The notes: a model not told the origin generated them from the sequence alone. A stretch of DNA of 64,000 nt from [Phialemoniopsis] sp. UDSM-2020 (GCA_018873225.1 JAEILZ010000001.1:2728001-2792000), one strand, 5' to 3'; positions 9,995-21,600 are shown, counted from the stretch's first letter. Program-made: numbers and translations.

Positions 9995-11624
9995 ATGTCG
10001 TCCTCAGCGTCGCGCTCGAGCGGCGTCCATCAGGACTTCATCGCCAGAATCCGATTCTCCAACGCCCTCCCACCACCGCCATGCCCGCCCAAACTCCTCG
10101 ACATCCCCAACACCGGCCTTGCTAGTGGGCAATACACGACGCCCGGGTTTGCTTCTCGGCTGGCGAGGGAGCAGCCGTTGAACGTCGAGGCAGATGCTGA
10201 GCTAGGGATGCCCCTCGACCTGGTCGGCATGCCAGGCGTGTTTGATGGAGATGAAAGCTGTAAGCATCCTCCAATCGCTCCGTAACCCATCAGATTTTCG
10301 TGTCTCCTGGTACTGACTCGACAATTGAACAGCGATCCAAGCTCCTGCCCACACACCACAGGTCCACCCGCACGATCGCGCGCTCCTGCGACCGCTGTCA
10401 ACACTAGGCAAGCCCAAGGTCTCCGAGGCCGCCGTATCTTTCCTTCGACGTACCGAATACATCTCAACGGGTGCTGTCAAGCGCTCCGAAGCCTCGCCTC
10501 TCCGCCCAGGTGCTGGTAATGCCAAGGCCAAGCGACCTGAGAAGAGGCGCTCTCCCGAGCCCGACGCGGGCACGCCAGCCTATGTGCGTCGCAAGATCGA
10601 GCACAGCTTCGCCGTCACCCAAAAGGCGCTGCGCCCAGAGGGACAGCGCACTGTTCGCCATCCCACTCGCAAGGGTCTGCGCCTAGTCGAGGCTTACCCC
10701 ATGATCCCCGACCTCGATGCCTTCCCCGACAGTGGCGCTTATGTCACCGTCAAGTTCACAAACAACCCAGTGTCGGGCCACATCGCTGGCGGTGCTACGG
10801 GCACCTCCAAGTCATACGACACGCGCCTCCTGTCCGGTATCTTCAAGCCTATTGAGCGGTCGTCCGCCGAGGAGCAAGCATACGAGGCCGCCCTGGAGCT
10901 GTGGGAGCAGGACCCGGAGCGCAATCCCAAGCCGTCGAACACCATGAACTACGACTTCTACCTGCCGGCGTCCCAAGAGACGGGCGAGAAGTTCCGTTCC
11001 GGGTTCGACGTCGACAACCCGGCCCGCGATGACGCTGAACAGTACACGGGCCTGTCTAATGGCCAGGGCTGCTTCCAGTTCAGCCGCGTCCGCGGGTATG
11101 AGGCATCTGACGAGAAGGAGCTGGCGCACGACACAAAGTACGACGAGGAGATCATCTTGTCGTTTACCGACAACATCCCAGGTGGCAGCGTTGCCGGCGC
11201 ATCCAAGGGCGCCGTGCTTTACTACCCCGTCATGCAGCGCAGTACCGTCCGCTCGCAGCGCGGCAAGAACATCGCCAAGGTGACCGGTGGCTTCGGCGTC
11301 GTTAGAGACGACGAGCAGATCATCGATCAGCTGGACGTGACGCTCGAGGATCCTAGCGAGGAGATGCTGCAGCACGTTGCTAGCATCAAGGCTGACCCGC
11401 TTCACTTCCATGAGCACGAGGAGGAGGAGGAGGAGCAGCAGGGCGAGGCTGAGGTCGAAGAGCGGCCTCAGGAGGTGCAGGAGGATGATGACGATGAGGA
11501 TGCGCCTCGTGGTACCCGGGGCGGCGCTGATAGCGACGACGATGCCCATAGCCCCGCCACGAATGGCAACCGGCGCGCCGTTGAGTCGGAAGACGATGCC
11601 GAGGCTGAGGAGGAGGATGAATAG
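9995..11624 (+). CDS. PAF1: PAF1, RNA polymerase II-associated elongation complex subunit
   Basis: Core subunit of the Paf1 complex, which travels with RNA polymerase II and supports H2B ubiquitination and H3K4/K36 methylation. Exon 1 (9995-10259) encodes MSSSASRSSGVHQDFIARIR. A 73-nt intron (10260-10332, GTAAGC...ACAG) leads to exon 2 (10333-11624), for 518 residues. The N-terminal block (PPPCPPKLLDIPNTGL through LVGMPGVFDGDES) and the joined block RALLRPLSTLGKP / FLRRTEYIS are PAF1 hallmarks. The C-terminus is a long Glu/Asp-rich tail (from about residue 435), typical of the family. The intron is needed to link the two conserved blocks. Confidence 0.95.
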
Positions 11625-12141
11625 ACGAGAGATCGACCGTGGAAGGAAGATATATAGCAAGTGCTGTGTATTATAGTTTATCAAAATGAATGACTGGCGC
11701 ACAGGTCGTGCAGCTTGGGGAGCATGTCATAAGCCAGACAAAGGCGTTAACAAACAATATCTGTTGTCCAAATGCGAGATCACACTGCCAAACCAAACGT
11801 CTCCGGATCACAGAGAAGGGGCAGCGGGGGACATTTCGAAAATATCGTTGATTTATTAAGGAGGTCGTTCCAGCCTCGTCTATCAGCCGTTGTGTACTTC
11901 GTTCTATGACAGCGTTCCCATATGTTGCATTTTATAGATATCGCTGCTCCCCAGGTATCATTCATTGCACCGAGACAAGAAAGAGCAAAAAGACAGAAAC
12001 AAGATTTGATGTTACAAGTAGGTATATACATAAGGAGGAGCGCCCTCGAGCGCTCATAATGTTCGCGTTCATTATTCGTATTCTGCTGCTGACTCTGGAG
12101 CGGGTCTTTAACCACTCGCCCAGCAAACTTGGTCAGACGGT
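11625..12141. other. Convergent intergenic region, PAF1 / GT90
   Basis: 517 bp between two converging 3' ends. I see no gene. It should hold both polyadenylation regions. Confidence 0.55.
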
Positions 12142-14016
12142 TCATACAGAGAAACCGATCTGTTCACGGTCGTCGTCAATTACGCGACCATATCTGTATC
12201 CTGTGTTAGCAGAGCTTAAACCGAAATGTTTGAAGCAGGCAATATCGAAAACTCACTCTAGCAATAACCTGAAGAACCACACCTCCAGGTCGTCGTTCCT
12301 CAGGACCTTGTTAGCCCACTCCCTGCCCTGCATGGCCAGGCGTTCCGCCTCCCTCTTCCCCAGAGGCTCGTCGGCAAAGAAGCGCACGGCCTCGAGCCAC
12401 TCGTCGCCCTGGATGCTCAGAGGTATGTAGTGCACCCACGGCTTGAGCCACTCAAAGTGCCACTCCCTAAAGACGGCAAACTTGTACACCAAGCTCCTGC
12501 TCTTGAGGAACGCGTAGAAGCGGCCCGAGAAGGCATTGCCGTCAATATCGAGCAGGTACTTGTAGCCCCAGGCGTCCTGCTGGTCGACCATGGGCTTGAT
12601 GTCGAAGAACTCGCGCTGCGCGTCGCAGTCGCCGGGGTCGCACTGGCCCACGTGCGAGAAGTAGACGTCCATGATCTTCTTGTAGTCGGTGCGCGGGACG
12701 ACTTTTGGCTGCCAGTTGGGCTGCTCGTCGTCGCCCTTGTTGACGAGGACCTTGGCCTGCTCGACCGCGTTGATCTTGTGCACGAAGCGCTGCCTGTGCT
12801 GCCGCCGCCAGCCGCCGTTGCGGCTGAAGCCACCGGTCGTGGAGCCACGCCAGTAGAGTAGATCTTGCTTGTGAGTCCAGTCCATGTCCTTGGTCTCGTC
12901 GTAAGCGACCTTCTGGTACCAGTACCAGGGCGAAGGGTAAATGATATCTGCAAATGCAGAAATCTTTGATTGCGAGAAGATGGGGAATAGATCGTGCACG
13001 ATGTTGAAGGCATTGGGCCGGTCGAAAAAGCCGTACGTCTCGCTAAGAGAGGGCGTATAGCAGACATCTGACATGGCAGTCTCGTTATAGATGAAGCCGA
13101 GTTCGCCTAGGCCGTACTTTGCTACATCGTCGGCCCTCTCCTCTTCCTCAACAGCTCGGGCAGGGCTGTCCGGAGGGCATGACATCCTCGAGTGGGTCCA
13201 GGTCGGCTGGTGGGCAAAGACGTTGAAGCGCGTCAGCTTGGTCTCTTCGAAGGTTGTACCGTCGTTCAGCCCCTCGGGATGATATGTGAACGAGTTCCGC
13301 GGCTGCTCCACGGCGTTGGCGGCAGGCATGTTCACTGCTCTGGCTTTTTGCACGAGCTTGGCCATATCTTCGTGGGGCACGATAACCCGTGGCTCGTCAT
13401 GGGTGTTGAAGCAGAGATCCATATCCGGCAAGTACTGAAGAAACTGCTTCATCATGCCCTGTGTAGCCTCGCGTTGCCATTCACCACCCCCGGCGATATT
13501 GGTCACCTTGCCGCTGCGGATCTGTACTCCCAGCAGGGCATTGTTGAAACCCAGTGCCTCCTTTGCTCGCTTGCGAATAGTGGCCGGATGGAGGCCCCAG
13601 AAAGGAGTCAACAGTTCGTGGATCGTATCAAATTCGTCGATCAGCTGCACGTTCCGGCTCTGCGCAAATTCGTACCATTTGTCGAAGTTGGGCGGAGGAG
13701 ATAGTCCATATCGCTTTTTGTACTCGGCAACTGCCTGGGCCAGCGTTCGTGACTGTCGAGACTTCAGTTCCTGTAGCTCCTTCTCCTCTTTCGTGATGAG
13801 CTGCCATATCGGATGGCTGCCTTCCTGCACTGGTATGGGATCCGTCCTCAGAGGTACTGAATCGGAGTCATGGCCGCCATATGACGTCCACGATGGCGGC
13901 CGCGTGTCGTCTTTCCGAAGAGGTCGTCGTACGGCCGGCTTGAGATGTGAGAGGGAATAAAAGCATACACCGACGAAAGCTAATATGCCAATCAGGTAGT
14001 ATTGTCGAGGCCGCAT
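12142..14016 (-). CDS. GT90 (CAP10-like) glycosyltransferase, type II membrane protein
   Basis: Exon 1 is 12257-14016. A 63-nt intron (12194-12256, GTGAGT...ACAG) joins a short last exon (12142-12193), giving 603 residues. The N-terminus has one transmembrane anchor (YYLIGILAFVGVCFYSL), expected for a Golgi lumenal enzyme. The CAP10/GT90 core is clear: YWRGSTTGG (near residue 388), the Arg-rich QHRQRFVH, and DGNAFSGRFYAFLKS followed by KFAVFREWHFEWLKPWVHY. The last exon adds EYGRVIDDDREQIGF, a tail normal for this family that would be lost if translation ran into the intron, where it stops at once. The founding family member acts in Cryptococcus capsule synthesis and relatives transfer xylose. 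The substrate here is unknown. Confidence 0.92.
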
Positions 14017-14835
14017 TTTGTGAGAGGGGAGCTGCCCGTTGGCTCGAGCAAGGAGCTCTCACGCAGCACAGTGGGGTTTCGATTTGGTGTTGTAGATTTA
14101 TGCGCCGCGAAGCCCGCCAAAAGCGCGATTCTGTATGATGCTGAGATTTAGAAACCGCAATCAAGTCCCGTCAGGATGGGCTTGGTAGACATGGATTTAG
14201 CCCTGCACACTGGCGAAGTGCATGGTTTCACCAAAAGATTCCCAAGTAAGAAGCAGGAAAGTCGCCCTGTAATTTTCTCTTGACCATCTCCAAACATTGA
14301 GCAATTTCACGTGTAGCAGAACCCCCTGTCCTTGAAATTACTGGCATCGGCTAGGCTAGTTGGCTAGCCGTCAAAAGGATCCGGACCCAGTTTCCGGTCG
14401 GTACTTTGGCGCCTCAATGTCTTATCTGCACGTGATGACATCCTCCAATCATATTCTCCCAAATGGCAAAGCCGTTTGGATGGTCATTCTTTAAAGAATG
14501 CATTGACTGGGGTTCGAAGCTTATTTCATATGGCATTGTGGACAGAAAGCATTTGGAGCATCACCTAAGTGCAGTCCATGTGCAATTGGCGAGTGTACTT
14601 GATCACACCCACAAAAATTCACCAAGCAGGCCTTCTCAAAGCACAACCCTTGCAAGACATGTGCACACAGGCAAACAGAAGTTAAGGGGGAACAAGTCTT
14701 GGTCTGACAGGGTAGTTATCCTATCCTGTATTTGGACGAATATGCACTTTTAGTCCCAATGTCCATCATGGGTGGTATAAGCCGTGATTACCCCTAGAAC
14801 GCCAACTATGCCATGCCCTCATTACAGCCCCGCCT
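14017..14835. other. Intergenic: GT90 promoter and 3' flank of the uS8 gene
   Basis: 819 bp without a credible ORF. A GGTTCGA element near 14510 was checked as a tRNA B-box, but no tRNA fold surrounds it. Confidence 0.55.
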
Positions 14836-15516
14836 CTAGTAGAAGAAGCCGATGATCTTGCCGGAGACGTCTAGTAGAAGATTAGCACACGCCCATAGCC
14901 GACCGAATATTTGTAAATGGCAACTCACGCTTGCGACGGGCCTCCTCGTGGTCCATGATACCAGCAGAGGTGGTCAGGATAACGTAGCCGAACTGACGGG
15001 CAGGCAGCAGGCGGACAACCCACTTCTCGAGGTCGGTGAGGCGGACGTTGAAGCGGGGGGAGATGACACCGGTCTTGTTGAGGCGGCCGTTGAGCTGGAC
15101 GACGATCTTACCGGCGCGGTGGTCATCGACCTCCTCGAACTCGCCGATCTGCAAAATAAATGTTAGCGGAGTGTTGCGAAAGATTAAACGTTGTACGTCA
15201 TGAGAAAGTTCAGAGAACGTGTAAGATTCTCTCGCATATTATCTATCGGCAACTTAAAAGACTAGAGTCGTTGAAGCATTTTGAGACCGTCGTCCAGTTA
15301 TCATGCCGAATGGGGGTTGGGCGAGTGTGTCGGGGTGCTTTGGGGGAATAGGGGCCTTGTTGGAGAGGGAGAACATACGTAACCGTGCTTCTGCATGACC
15401 TGCAGGAACTTGGTGATGACCTTGGACGAGGGTCGGATCATGACCTGGCGCTTGCCGGCCTTCTCGGCGTTGTTGATGCTCTTGAGGGCATCGTGGAGAA
15501 CGGAGGTCTTGACCAT
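14836..15516 (-). CDS. RPS22: Ribosomal protein uS8 (S15a/S22), 40S subunit
   Basis: Small-subunit ribosomal protein. Three exons (15379-15516, 14929-15148, 14836-14870) joined across introns of 230 and 58 nt give exactly 130 residues, the family length. Exon 1 encodes [19 protein letters not shown]. Exon 2 starts [15 protein letters not shown] and contains [13 protein letters not shown] sequence ([20 protein letters not shown]). The tiny last exon encodes the invariant tail [11 protein letters not shown]. All splice junctions are fixed by strong conservation. It is divergently transcribed from eS12. Confidence 0.98.
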
Positions 15517-16176
15517 CTTGACGGTTGGAGATTCTCAAGTCGGAATTCTAGAAATGAGGTATCTGCCGGATCGAAAAGGTTTCATGTTAGCCCTGGAAGG
15601 TCCTTGAGCATGGAGAGTGCCCTTCTGACGAGAATGCAAGAAAGGTTCTGCCTGCTCATTGCCGGAAGAGATGCAGCGTATTGGGCGGACATTGCGGTTC
15701 CTCCTGATCGTGACCAGTTTCCCTGCTCAACCCATCCCAATTGCTGTCTCGGCCTTCGCAAAGGGCTGTCCCATTCTTGTCTTCAGGTCATCGCGACAGA
15801 AGATTGTGTCGACCTACCTCGTGGGTGATTGTGTTGGTGGTCGGGAATTGGCAAGTTTGAACGGTGTGCACAAACCAGAATCCTTTTCTCGCAAAGAGGT
15901 GCAAGATTTTTGGGGCGGGCCGCTAAGGAAATATTGTGGTGGGTTTTTGGTGCGTGCGCGCTTGTGGAGTGGCCCGTGCACATTTTTTTCCTTAGGGCAG
16001 CCCCAGCAAATTAAGCGAAAATCCAAAATGTGCAGCGAATCCCGCCATCATTTGTCTCCTCCGAAGGAACATCAAAAAAAGATCCCAAGTTTTCCTACTT
16101 TTCTACAAAACAGCAAAAAAATTACAGTCCCTTCGAGGATCGCACCGACAACTACTTGACAAACGATCAACCCAAG
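15517..16176. promoter_or_regulatory. Bidirectional ribosomal-protein promoter (uS8 / eS12)
   Basis: 660 bp between two divergent 40S ribosomal protein starts. It contains TTAGGGC at 15992-15998, about 180 bp before the eS12 ATG. TTAGGG is the core bound by Tbf1-type factors, regarded as regulators of ribosomal protein genes in many fungi. A-rich tracts (16074-16130) precede the eS12 start. No ORF here is credible. Coordinate control of both genes is an inference. Confidence 0.5.
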
Positions 16177-16839
16177 ATGGTAAGGATCCCTCGATTTCCG
16201 ATAGCACAATGACCCGGCCTCTCGGTCTTCGCCGGCGCATTTGCGGCACCGAGACCCCTCCTCCGACTACACGTCGAATCTTTGCTGGAAAGGCGGACGG
16301 TTTTGGCTAACTTATTGTTTCCCTGGATACAGTCGGACGTAGAAGAGACCAACGCCCCCGAGGTCGCAGAGGAGGTTGAGGTTAGCGCCGATGCTGCCTC
16401 CAAGGGTCAGATGTCCGTTCTGGACGCCCTCAAGGGTGTTCTGAAGCTGGCTCTGATGCACGACGGTCTTGCCCGCGGTCTCCGTGAGGCTTCCAAGGCC
16501 CTCGACCGCCGCCAGGCCCACATGTGCGTCCTGAACGAGTCTTGCGAGGAGGAGGCCTACAAGAAGCTCGTCATCGCCCTGTGCTCCGAGCACAAGATCC
16601 CCCTGATCAAGGTTCCCGACGGAAAGCAGCTCGGCGAGTGGGCTGGTCTTTGTGAGTACCCTCGGCTTCTGGAGCGGCTGTGAGGATTAGTTGCTAACAT
16701 TGCTTGATTTGTAGGCGTTCTGGACCGTGAGGGCAACGCTCGCAAGGTCGTCAACTGCTCTTGCGTCGTCGTCAAGGACTGGGGTGAGGAGTCGCAGGAG
16801 CGCTCCATCCTCCTTAACTACTTCCAGACCGAGCAATAG
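16177..16839 (+). CDS. RPS12: Ribosomal protein eS12, 40S subunit
   Basis: Three exons: 16177-16179 (the ATG alone), 16333-16651 and 16715-16839. Introns of 153 and 63 nt separate them, giving 148 residues. The ATG is followed immediately by donor GTAAGG. The acceptor before TCGGACGTAGAAG restores [15 protein letters not shown]. The body ([60 protein letters not shown]) and tail ([16 protein letters not shown]) are unmistakable eS12. Start-proximal introns are frequent in fungal ribosomal protein genes, and this is an extreme case. Confidence 0.97.
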
Positions 16840-17086
16840 AGGGTTTTCAACATGGGCGTTATGATGGCGGTTGGTGCATAGAGGATGATCGGGATCTCCA
16901 ATCGCATTTTCACGATTTTCGGGATGTACTCTTAGCTTCCTCTTGTCGGCAACGACTCAGGTCATACAGGCTGCATGGCAACCTCTACCAAAAGGAATAA
17001 AGTAAAACTGCGCACCTACTGGGCTTCTTTGCTGCTGTGAAATAGATCGTGGTTGGATAGTATTGGTTGCTGGCTTGAGTAAAAGC

Positions 17087-17616
17087 TCACTTCCTCCCTT
17101 CCACCATGATTATGTGGTACCCGTGACCCGTCTTCACTTCGCCGTACTTGGGGCTGGCCGTGGTGCTCGGCTCTAACGTATACGCCAGGGTCTCGAACTG
17201 ATGATCCAAACTTCCCCTGATCTTCCATCCTAATGAGCCTCCTGTAGTGCATCGTTAGTTAAGACCTTCCATCGTGTCTTAGGATAAGGTCTCGCCTACC
17301 TTGTCGCGCCTTGTCCTCTGAAAACTCTCGTGCAACATCGTCAAACTTGGCTCCATCCCTCAGCTTGGCCAGGGCTTCTTCTTTCTTTGAGTGCTTCTCG
17401 CACTATTGTGTCGTGATACGTCAGTAGCGGTTCTATGGTAAACCCTGTGTGAGGGGCTCATGCAAGGAAATACAAGGGAAGACCGACGAGTATGTGTCGG
17501 ACGTTGATGGCATTTGCTGCCTTGAGCTTGCTGTCCTTGTCACCGCCGCCCTTGGCCTTCCCCTGGTCCTTGCCACCAGCGGCCTTCTTCTTGTCTTCAC
17601 CCTTTGCCTTGGCCAT
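17087..17616 (-). CDS. PIN4: Parvulin-type peptidyl-prolyl isomerase (PIN4/Par14-like)
   Basis: Cis-trans prolyl isomerase of the parvulin family. Par14/PIN4 proteins are linked to ribosome biogenesis and chromatin. Exons 17488-17616, 17300-17402 and 17087-17241 give 128 residues. A Lys/Gly-rich N-terminus ([20 protein letters not shown]), typical of this subgroup, precedes the rotamase domain. Domain markers are NVRHIL joined to [14 protein letters not shown], then [12 protein letters not shown] joined to [11 protein letters not shown], ending [11 protein letters not shown]. The first donor is GTCGGT, weaker than usual, but the join exactly restores the VRHILCEKHSK core. There is no WW domain, which separates it from Pin1/Ess1. 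Confidence 0.93.
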
Positions 17617-17864
17617 GGTCACCAATTTGAAGTCAGGTTGCTTGCTTGGAGACACGAGAGAATGAGTTTATGTCGTCGGAAAGAGCAGAACCCCACCAAT
17701 TGAAGGAACACCAAAACAGGTACCCCACCCAGCGAGCCCATATATATATCGGCGATTGCTATCCCACTACCTAAACGTACTTGAGGTAGCAGTCTCTTAA
17801 TCCTTATACAACGAAACAATCAAGTCTAGCTGTTGCGAGACTTAATGCAAAATATTCAATATTA

Positions 17865-19464
17865 TTAGAACACTCTCCTAGCTTCAGGAGTTGGCTCATC
17901 AGTTGGATCCTTGATTCTCGCGGCATGCCACTTGTCCCCAGGCAATGATAGTCGCACGAGACTGCGGCGTCTCTTGGGTTCAAATTTGTCGTCGGACTCA
18001 TCTGCACCCAGCTCCTCACGCTCACGCTCTGCGTGCCAATGGGTGCGCGCTGCCTCTTCTTCCTGGTTGGTAATGTACCACTGTACATACCTCATCTCAC
18101 CATAAATCTGCGTGATCTTCTCCTTCTCAAAATTCTGGTACAGCGTCCACTGGTCAAGCTGCGAAGGTTTGGGGATGCCTTGTAGCAGCGCAAGTGGCTT
18201 CTGGCTCTCGATACGCTCCATCGTCAGTTCCAGCCGATACAACTCGGTGACTTCGTCCAATTTGAAGCCATATTGTCGAAGAACGTATCTTTGCCCTTGA
18301 GATTCAGTAGGTATACACAACATTCGGGTCTGAGGCGCACTTACAGTCCATCGTATCGAATGCCACCTATCGGTGCGAAGAGACTTCTGAGTTGGTAGCC
18401 TCTGAGGATCCTCATGCGGCAGCCGACCTTGCTCAAGAGTGGAATATGCATCTCCGACCGGTGCAGGCTTCGTCGGATGTACTTGACTTTCCTATCATCT
18501 AGACTCTCTTCCTCTCCTGTCAGCAGAGGTAAGGCTGCAATACCATATCTGCCCCTGGTCGGCTTCTCCTCATCGCTATCAACCACCCTATCTCGTTGTG
18601 CGCAGGAAATGTTCAGCCACCATCTAAAACGAGCTGATGTCAGTAGGGATTCAGTACTGTAAAAACGTCAACGGCGACATACTGCCCGGGTCTAAACCTG
18701 TAGCTCTCCTCAATCTCACACGCCGGGGTGACTTGTTTCGCCTTCCAGATTACGATATTGTCATCAGTCAAGGACATGAAAGTCACGTCGCGTAGTGCAC
18801 CATTGCTCAGCATAGCGCTCAGCCGTCTTTGGTCGATCTCGGCGTACCTCTCCTTGAAACGTGCCTTCCAGCTCTTTTCGAGGCTTTTCGCGGCCGTCAT
18901 GACAGCAAAGATGGTTCCAGGCACCGGGTTGGGCTTCTTCAACGGATCCAATAGATCTTGTAGCAGCTTGTCCAGGTGAGCCTTAAGAAGCGTATCAAAC
19001 GTCAGAGACCTGCCATCGTGAACTTCGTCTGCGAGAATTGAGTTGAGAAATTGGGTGAGTCTGTGGGTGTCGGCTCCGAGTGACTGGTTCTCCGTCAAAG
19101 ACGCCCTAACAGAATCACTCAAGGTCAAGATCGATCTGATTTCACGGTCATACGGCGTCTCCATATGCATAGCGGTGTGCAGAGAGACTGAAGAATCGGA
19201 CCTGTCCGAGATAGAGGTTGCGCGATCTGACAACTCGGTGTCTCCATGGCCTCCGATACGGGTGATGGGCGAAAGAGTTTTGGGGATCATGAGTGACATG
19301 TCTGGGCTGCGAGCACCATCAAGAGACTCCCTTGTATTCTCCAGAAAGTTCCAGTCATTTAGGTTATCAATGGATGGGCTTGTGTGCTCGGGACCGTCAG
19401 TTGAATCCTCATGAGTCTCCGTGCCCTGCGAGGCGCCTGGCAGTCGAGACGCAATTATCCCCAT
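17865..19464 (-). CDS. SRA-YDG domain protein
   Basis: Exons 18683-19464, 18346-boundary exon 18345-18623, and 17865-18288 (introns 59 and 56 nt) give about 494 residues. The joined central region has the hallmarks of an SRA/YDG fold: FRPGQWWLNISCAQRDR at the first junction, then RILRGYQLRSLFAPIGGIRYDGLY spanning the second (RYDGLY near residues 350-355), then YGFKLDEVTELYRLEL. SRA domains bind modified (hemi-methylated or 5-hydroxymethylated) cytosine in UHRF1 and plant SUVH proteins. Here the flanks are fungal-specific, with a Ser/Asp-rich N-terminus and a charged C-terminus, and no SET or RING is visible. DNA binding is inferred. The start at 19464 is the first in-frame ATG; an upstream exon cannot be excluded. 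Confidence 0.8.
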
Positions 19465-20537
19465 CGCGCAATATGGGTAGACGCAGTCGCTACGTCTTAT
19501 CCGACATATGGTACTGTATGGAGAAACGTCGTTGGGATGAGCCGTCGCGATCTTGGTGACATGTGATACATAAGTTACGACGAACAAGGACCTTCAGGCT
19601 GAGAGCCGACTCCCAGGTGTGCCATCACCACGGACAGAAGGAGCTCTTCCTCCACTTGTGGTCCTGGAGGCATTGACATAGGTACTACAAGACATGAAGT
19701 CACATCCTCTGAATTCAAGACGATGTTTCCCATGGAAGGTGAGCTTAAGCAGCTGCCATCATGCCGTAAAGAGCAGCATTGTACCTGCCAGCAAAGGTAA
19801 TTAGAGCAGGATGGAGAACACATGTTGTCGGTCGCAGTGACCAACGGTTTTTGACAAGATCATGGGCACATATTTAGTCGAACTCTCTCAAGTTTGATCA
19901 AGTACAAGAGCCGCTCCCTTTTAATGATCATGCGACAACAGCAGGTGGTCAAGAGATTCGGGTCCTTCTTTCGACGCCAAGTTGAAAGAGTCAGTTGATA
20001 GCCCTGAGGCATGAGGTCAATCTGCGTGCTGTTCCGGATACCTCCATCAGTTCGTTGAAGAATCATGGATATTTCAATTTCCACGGATAATGAAGTGTCG
20101 TCGTGAACACAGCTATCAAGGCTTGGGCAGCAGTTTGGGTGAATGGCAAGGTTCGTCAGTGGTGGCATCTTGCATCAGAACGACAAGATCCACGAACAGC
20201 CACAAACTCAGTCCTTTCGGGCATGGAGCAATGCAGATATAGGAGGAAGAGAAGTTATTTTTGCTGGTGGATTGATGAGTATGATCTCGTTGGATTAGAG
20301 GCTGGTTGTGATTGACGATGCTGCTTTCAGTCTATTTTCTGGCAAATGTTTTCCGACCCCGGAAGCTCTCCACCTTGGCGTCGGAACGACATGGCGTTAA
20401 GCCATGGTAAACCCATCTTTGCGAAGCTCTTTTGGACACTTTACATATATCTTCTAATTACTAGAAATCCATCCAGAATTGTTTATATTCACCGATTTTC
20501 AAAGAGTCTACCTAAGTATTCTTGTCGCTGCAGCAAA
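19465..20537. other. Divergent intergenic region, SRA-YDG gene / ABM-domain gene
   Basis: 1,073 bp. A minus-strand frame at 19860-20168 (102 codons) shows no recognisable domain. It could hide an upstream exon or leader of the SRA gene, but I cannot support one. Confidence 0.5.
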
Positions 20538-21000
20538 ATGTCGTCTCTTATTGATCTCACTGCCATTGTGACCCCGAAGCCGGGCAAGACGGAACGGGTA
20601 AGTGTCCACAACTCAGCTCTCGCAAGCCAATTGCAAAGTGTGTGTACTCATCATCCGTGGCAGTTCCTTGAGCTCTTTCAGAAGTGCGCTCAGGCCGTTG
20701 AGAAAGAACCAGGCACCCTGATCTACGAGGTGCGGAAGGGTCTGCCGGACAAGAACAACGGCAAGCAGCAGCTGGTGGTCCGAGAAGTGTAAGTCAAGCG
20801 ATGTTTATTCTTTAGGATCTTGACAAGTTCTATCGATATTGACGTCCTGGATTAGATATGCCGACCCTGCGGGTCAGGACGCTCACATGCAGAGCAACGC
20901 GGTCAAGACCATGATCGCCGAGATCGAGGGTGGTAATCTCGTTGAGAACATTGATGTCATATTCACTGGAGGCTCTGTGGGTGCTCGTTCGAAGCTCTAG
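20538..21000 (+). CDS. ABM-domain (antibiotic biosynthesis monooxygenase fold) small protein
   Basis: Three exons (20538-20597, 20664-20788, 20856-21000; introns 66 and 67 nt) give 109 residues. The sequence fits a single dimeric alpha+beta barrel of the ABM type: IDLTAIVTPKPGKTERFLELFQKC, then EKEPGTLIYEVRKG, then REVYADPAGQDAHMQS. Relatives include quinol monooxygenases of the YgiN type and many small fungal proteins of unknown role. The reaction is not predictable from sequence. Both introns are needed to keep the domain continuous. Confidence 0.85.
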
Positions 21001-21600
21001 ACACTCAACATGGAGCTCGGATTGTGGAATGATGTCTCGGTATCAAGATGAGGAAAACAATGAGCTATTGTTTCCTTGATCTCCCAGGGGAAAGGCTGAA
21101 GACAGTACCATACTAGGTAGATACTTGTGAATCCGGCACCTAACTTCAAGAACTGCACATAGAACTTGTTCAAAACCTTGACGTTAAGATGGTGCATCTT
21201 GTGCGAGTCTCGTGCTTGCCTACCTTGTGCTGAAAGCAGATGCCCCAGAGATCAGGCCGTCGAGTGGTGCCTGCCTCGCAACACCTCTGGCGATATGCGA
21301 TCTGAGCTTCTGCCCTTTTGTCCACAAACTGAATAAATAGATTCCCTTCTTTCAGAAATTCAAAATCTCTCCCTCATCTCCCAAACAAAATCATCAAAAC
21401 ACCACCCAACTTCAAGCATCCTCTTTGGCAGCTTAGAAGTGTTTCTCCATCATCACCACCCTTCCTCTTCAAGGAGGCATCTCCACTTCCTCCATTATTT
21501 CCTCTTTGAGCAAGCGAGAAGTGCACGGTCCCCAAAATCACTCACCAGTCCTTATCGACAAGCTTACCGCCTTCCCAAAAGCGAAGGCGGTGACGAAATA
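21001..21600. other. Intergenic: ABM gene 3' flank and PUS7 promoter/leader
   Basis: 600 bp. The last 300 bp (21299-21600) contain no ATG on the plus strand and are CT/CA-rich, as expected for a 5' leader ending at the PUS7 start. Confidence 0.55.

Noticed and set aside
10812..11702. 296-codon minus-strand frame opposite PAF1
   Set aside because: Antisense of the acidic PAF1 tail, which gives a poly-Leu artefact.
14505..14525. GGTTCGAAGC as a tRNA B-box
   Set aside because: No T-stem pairing and no A-box at the expected distance.
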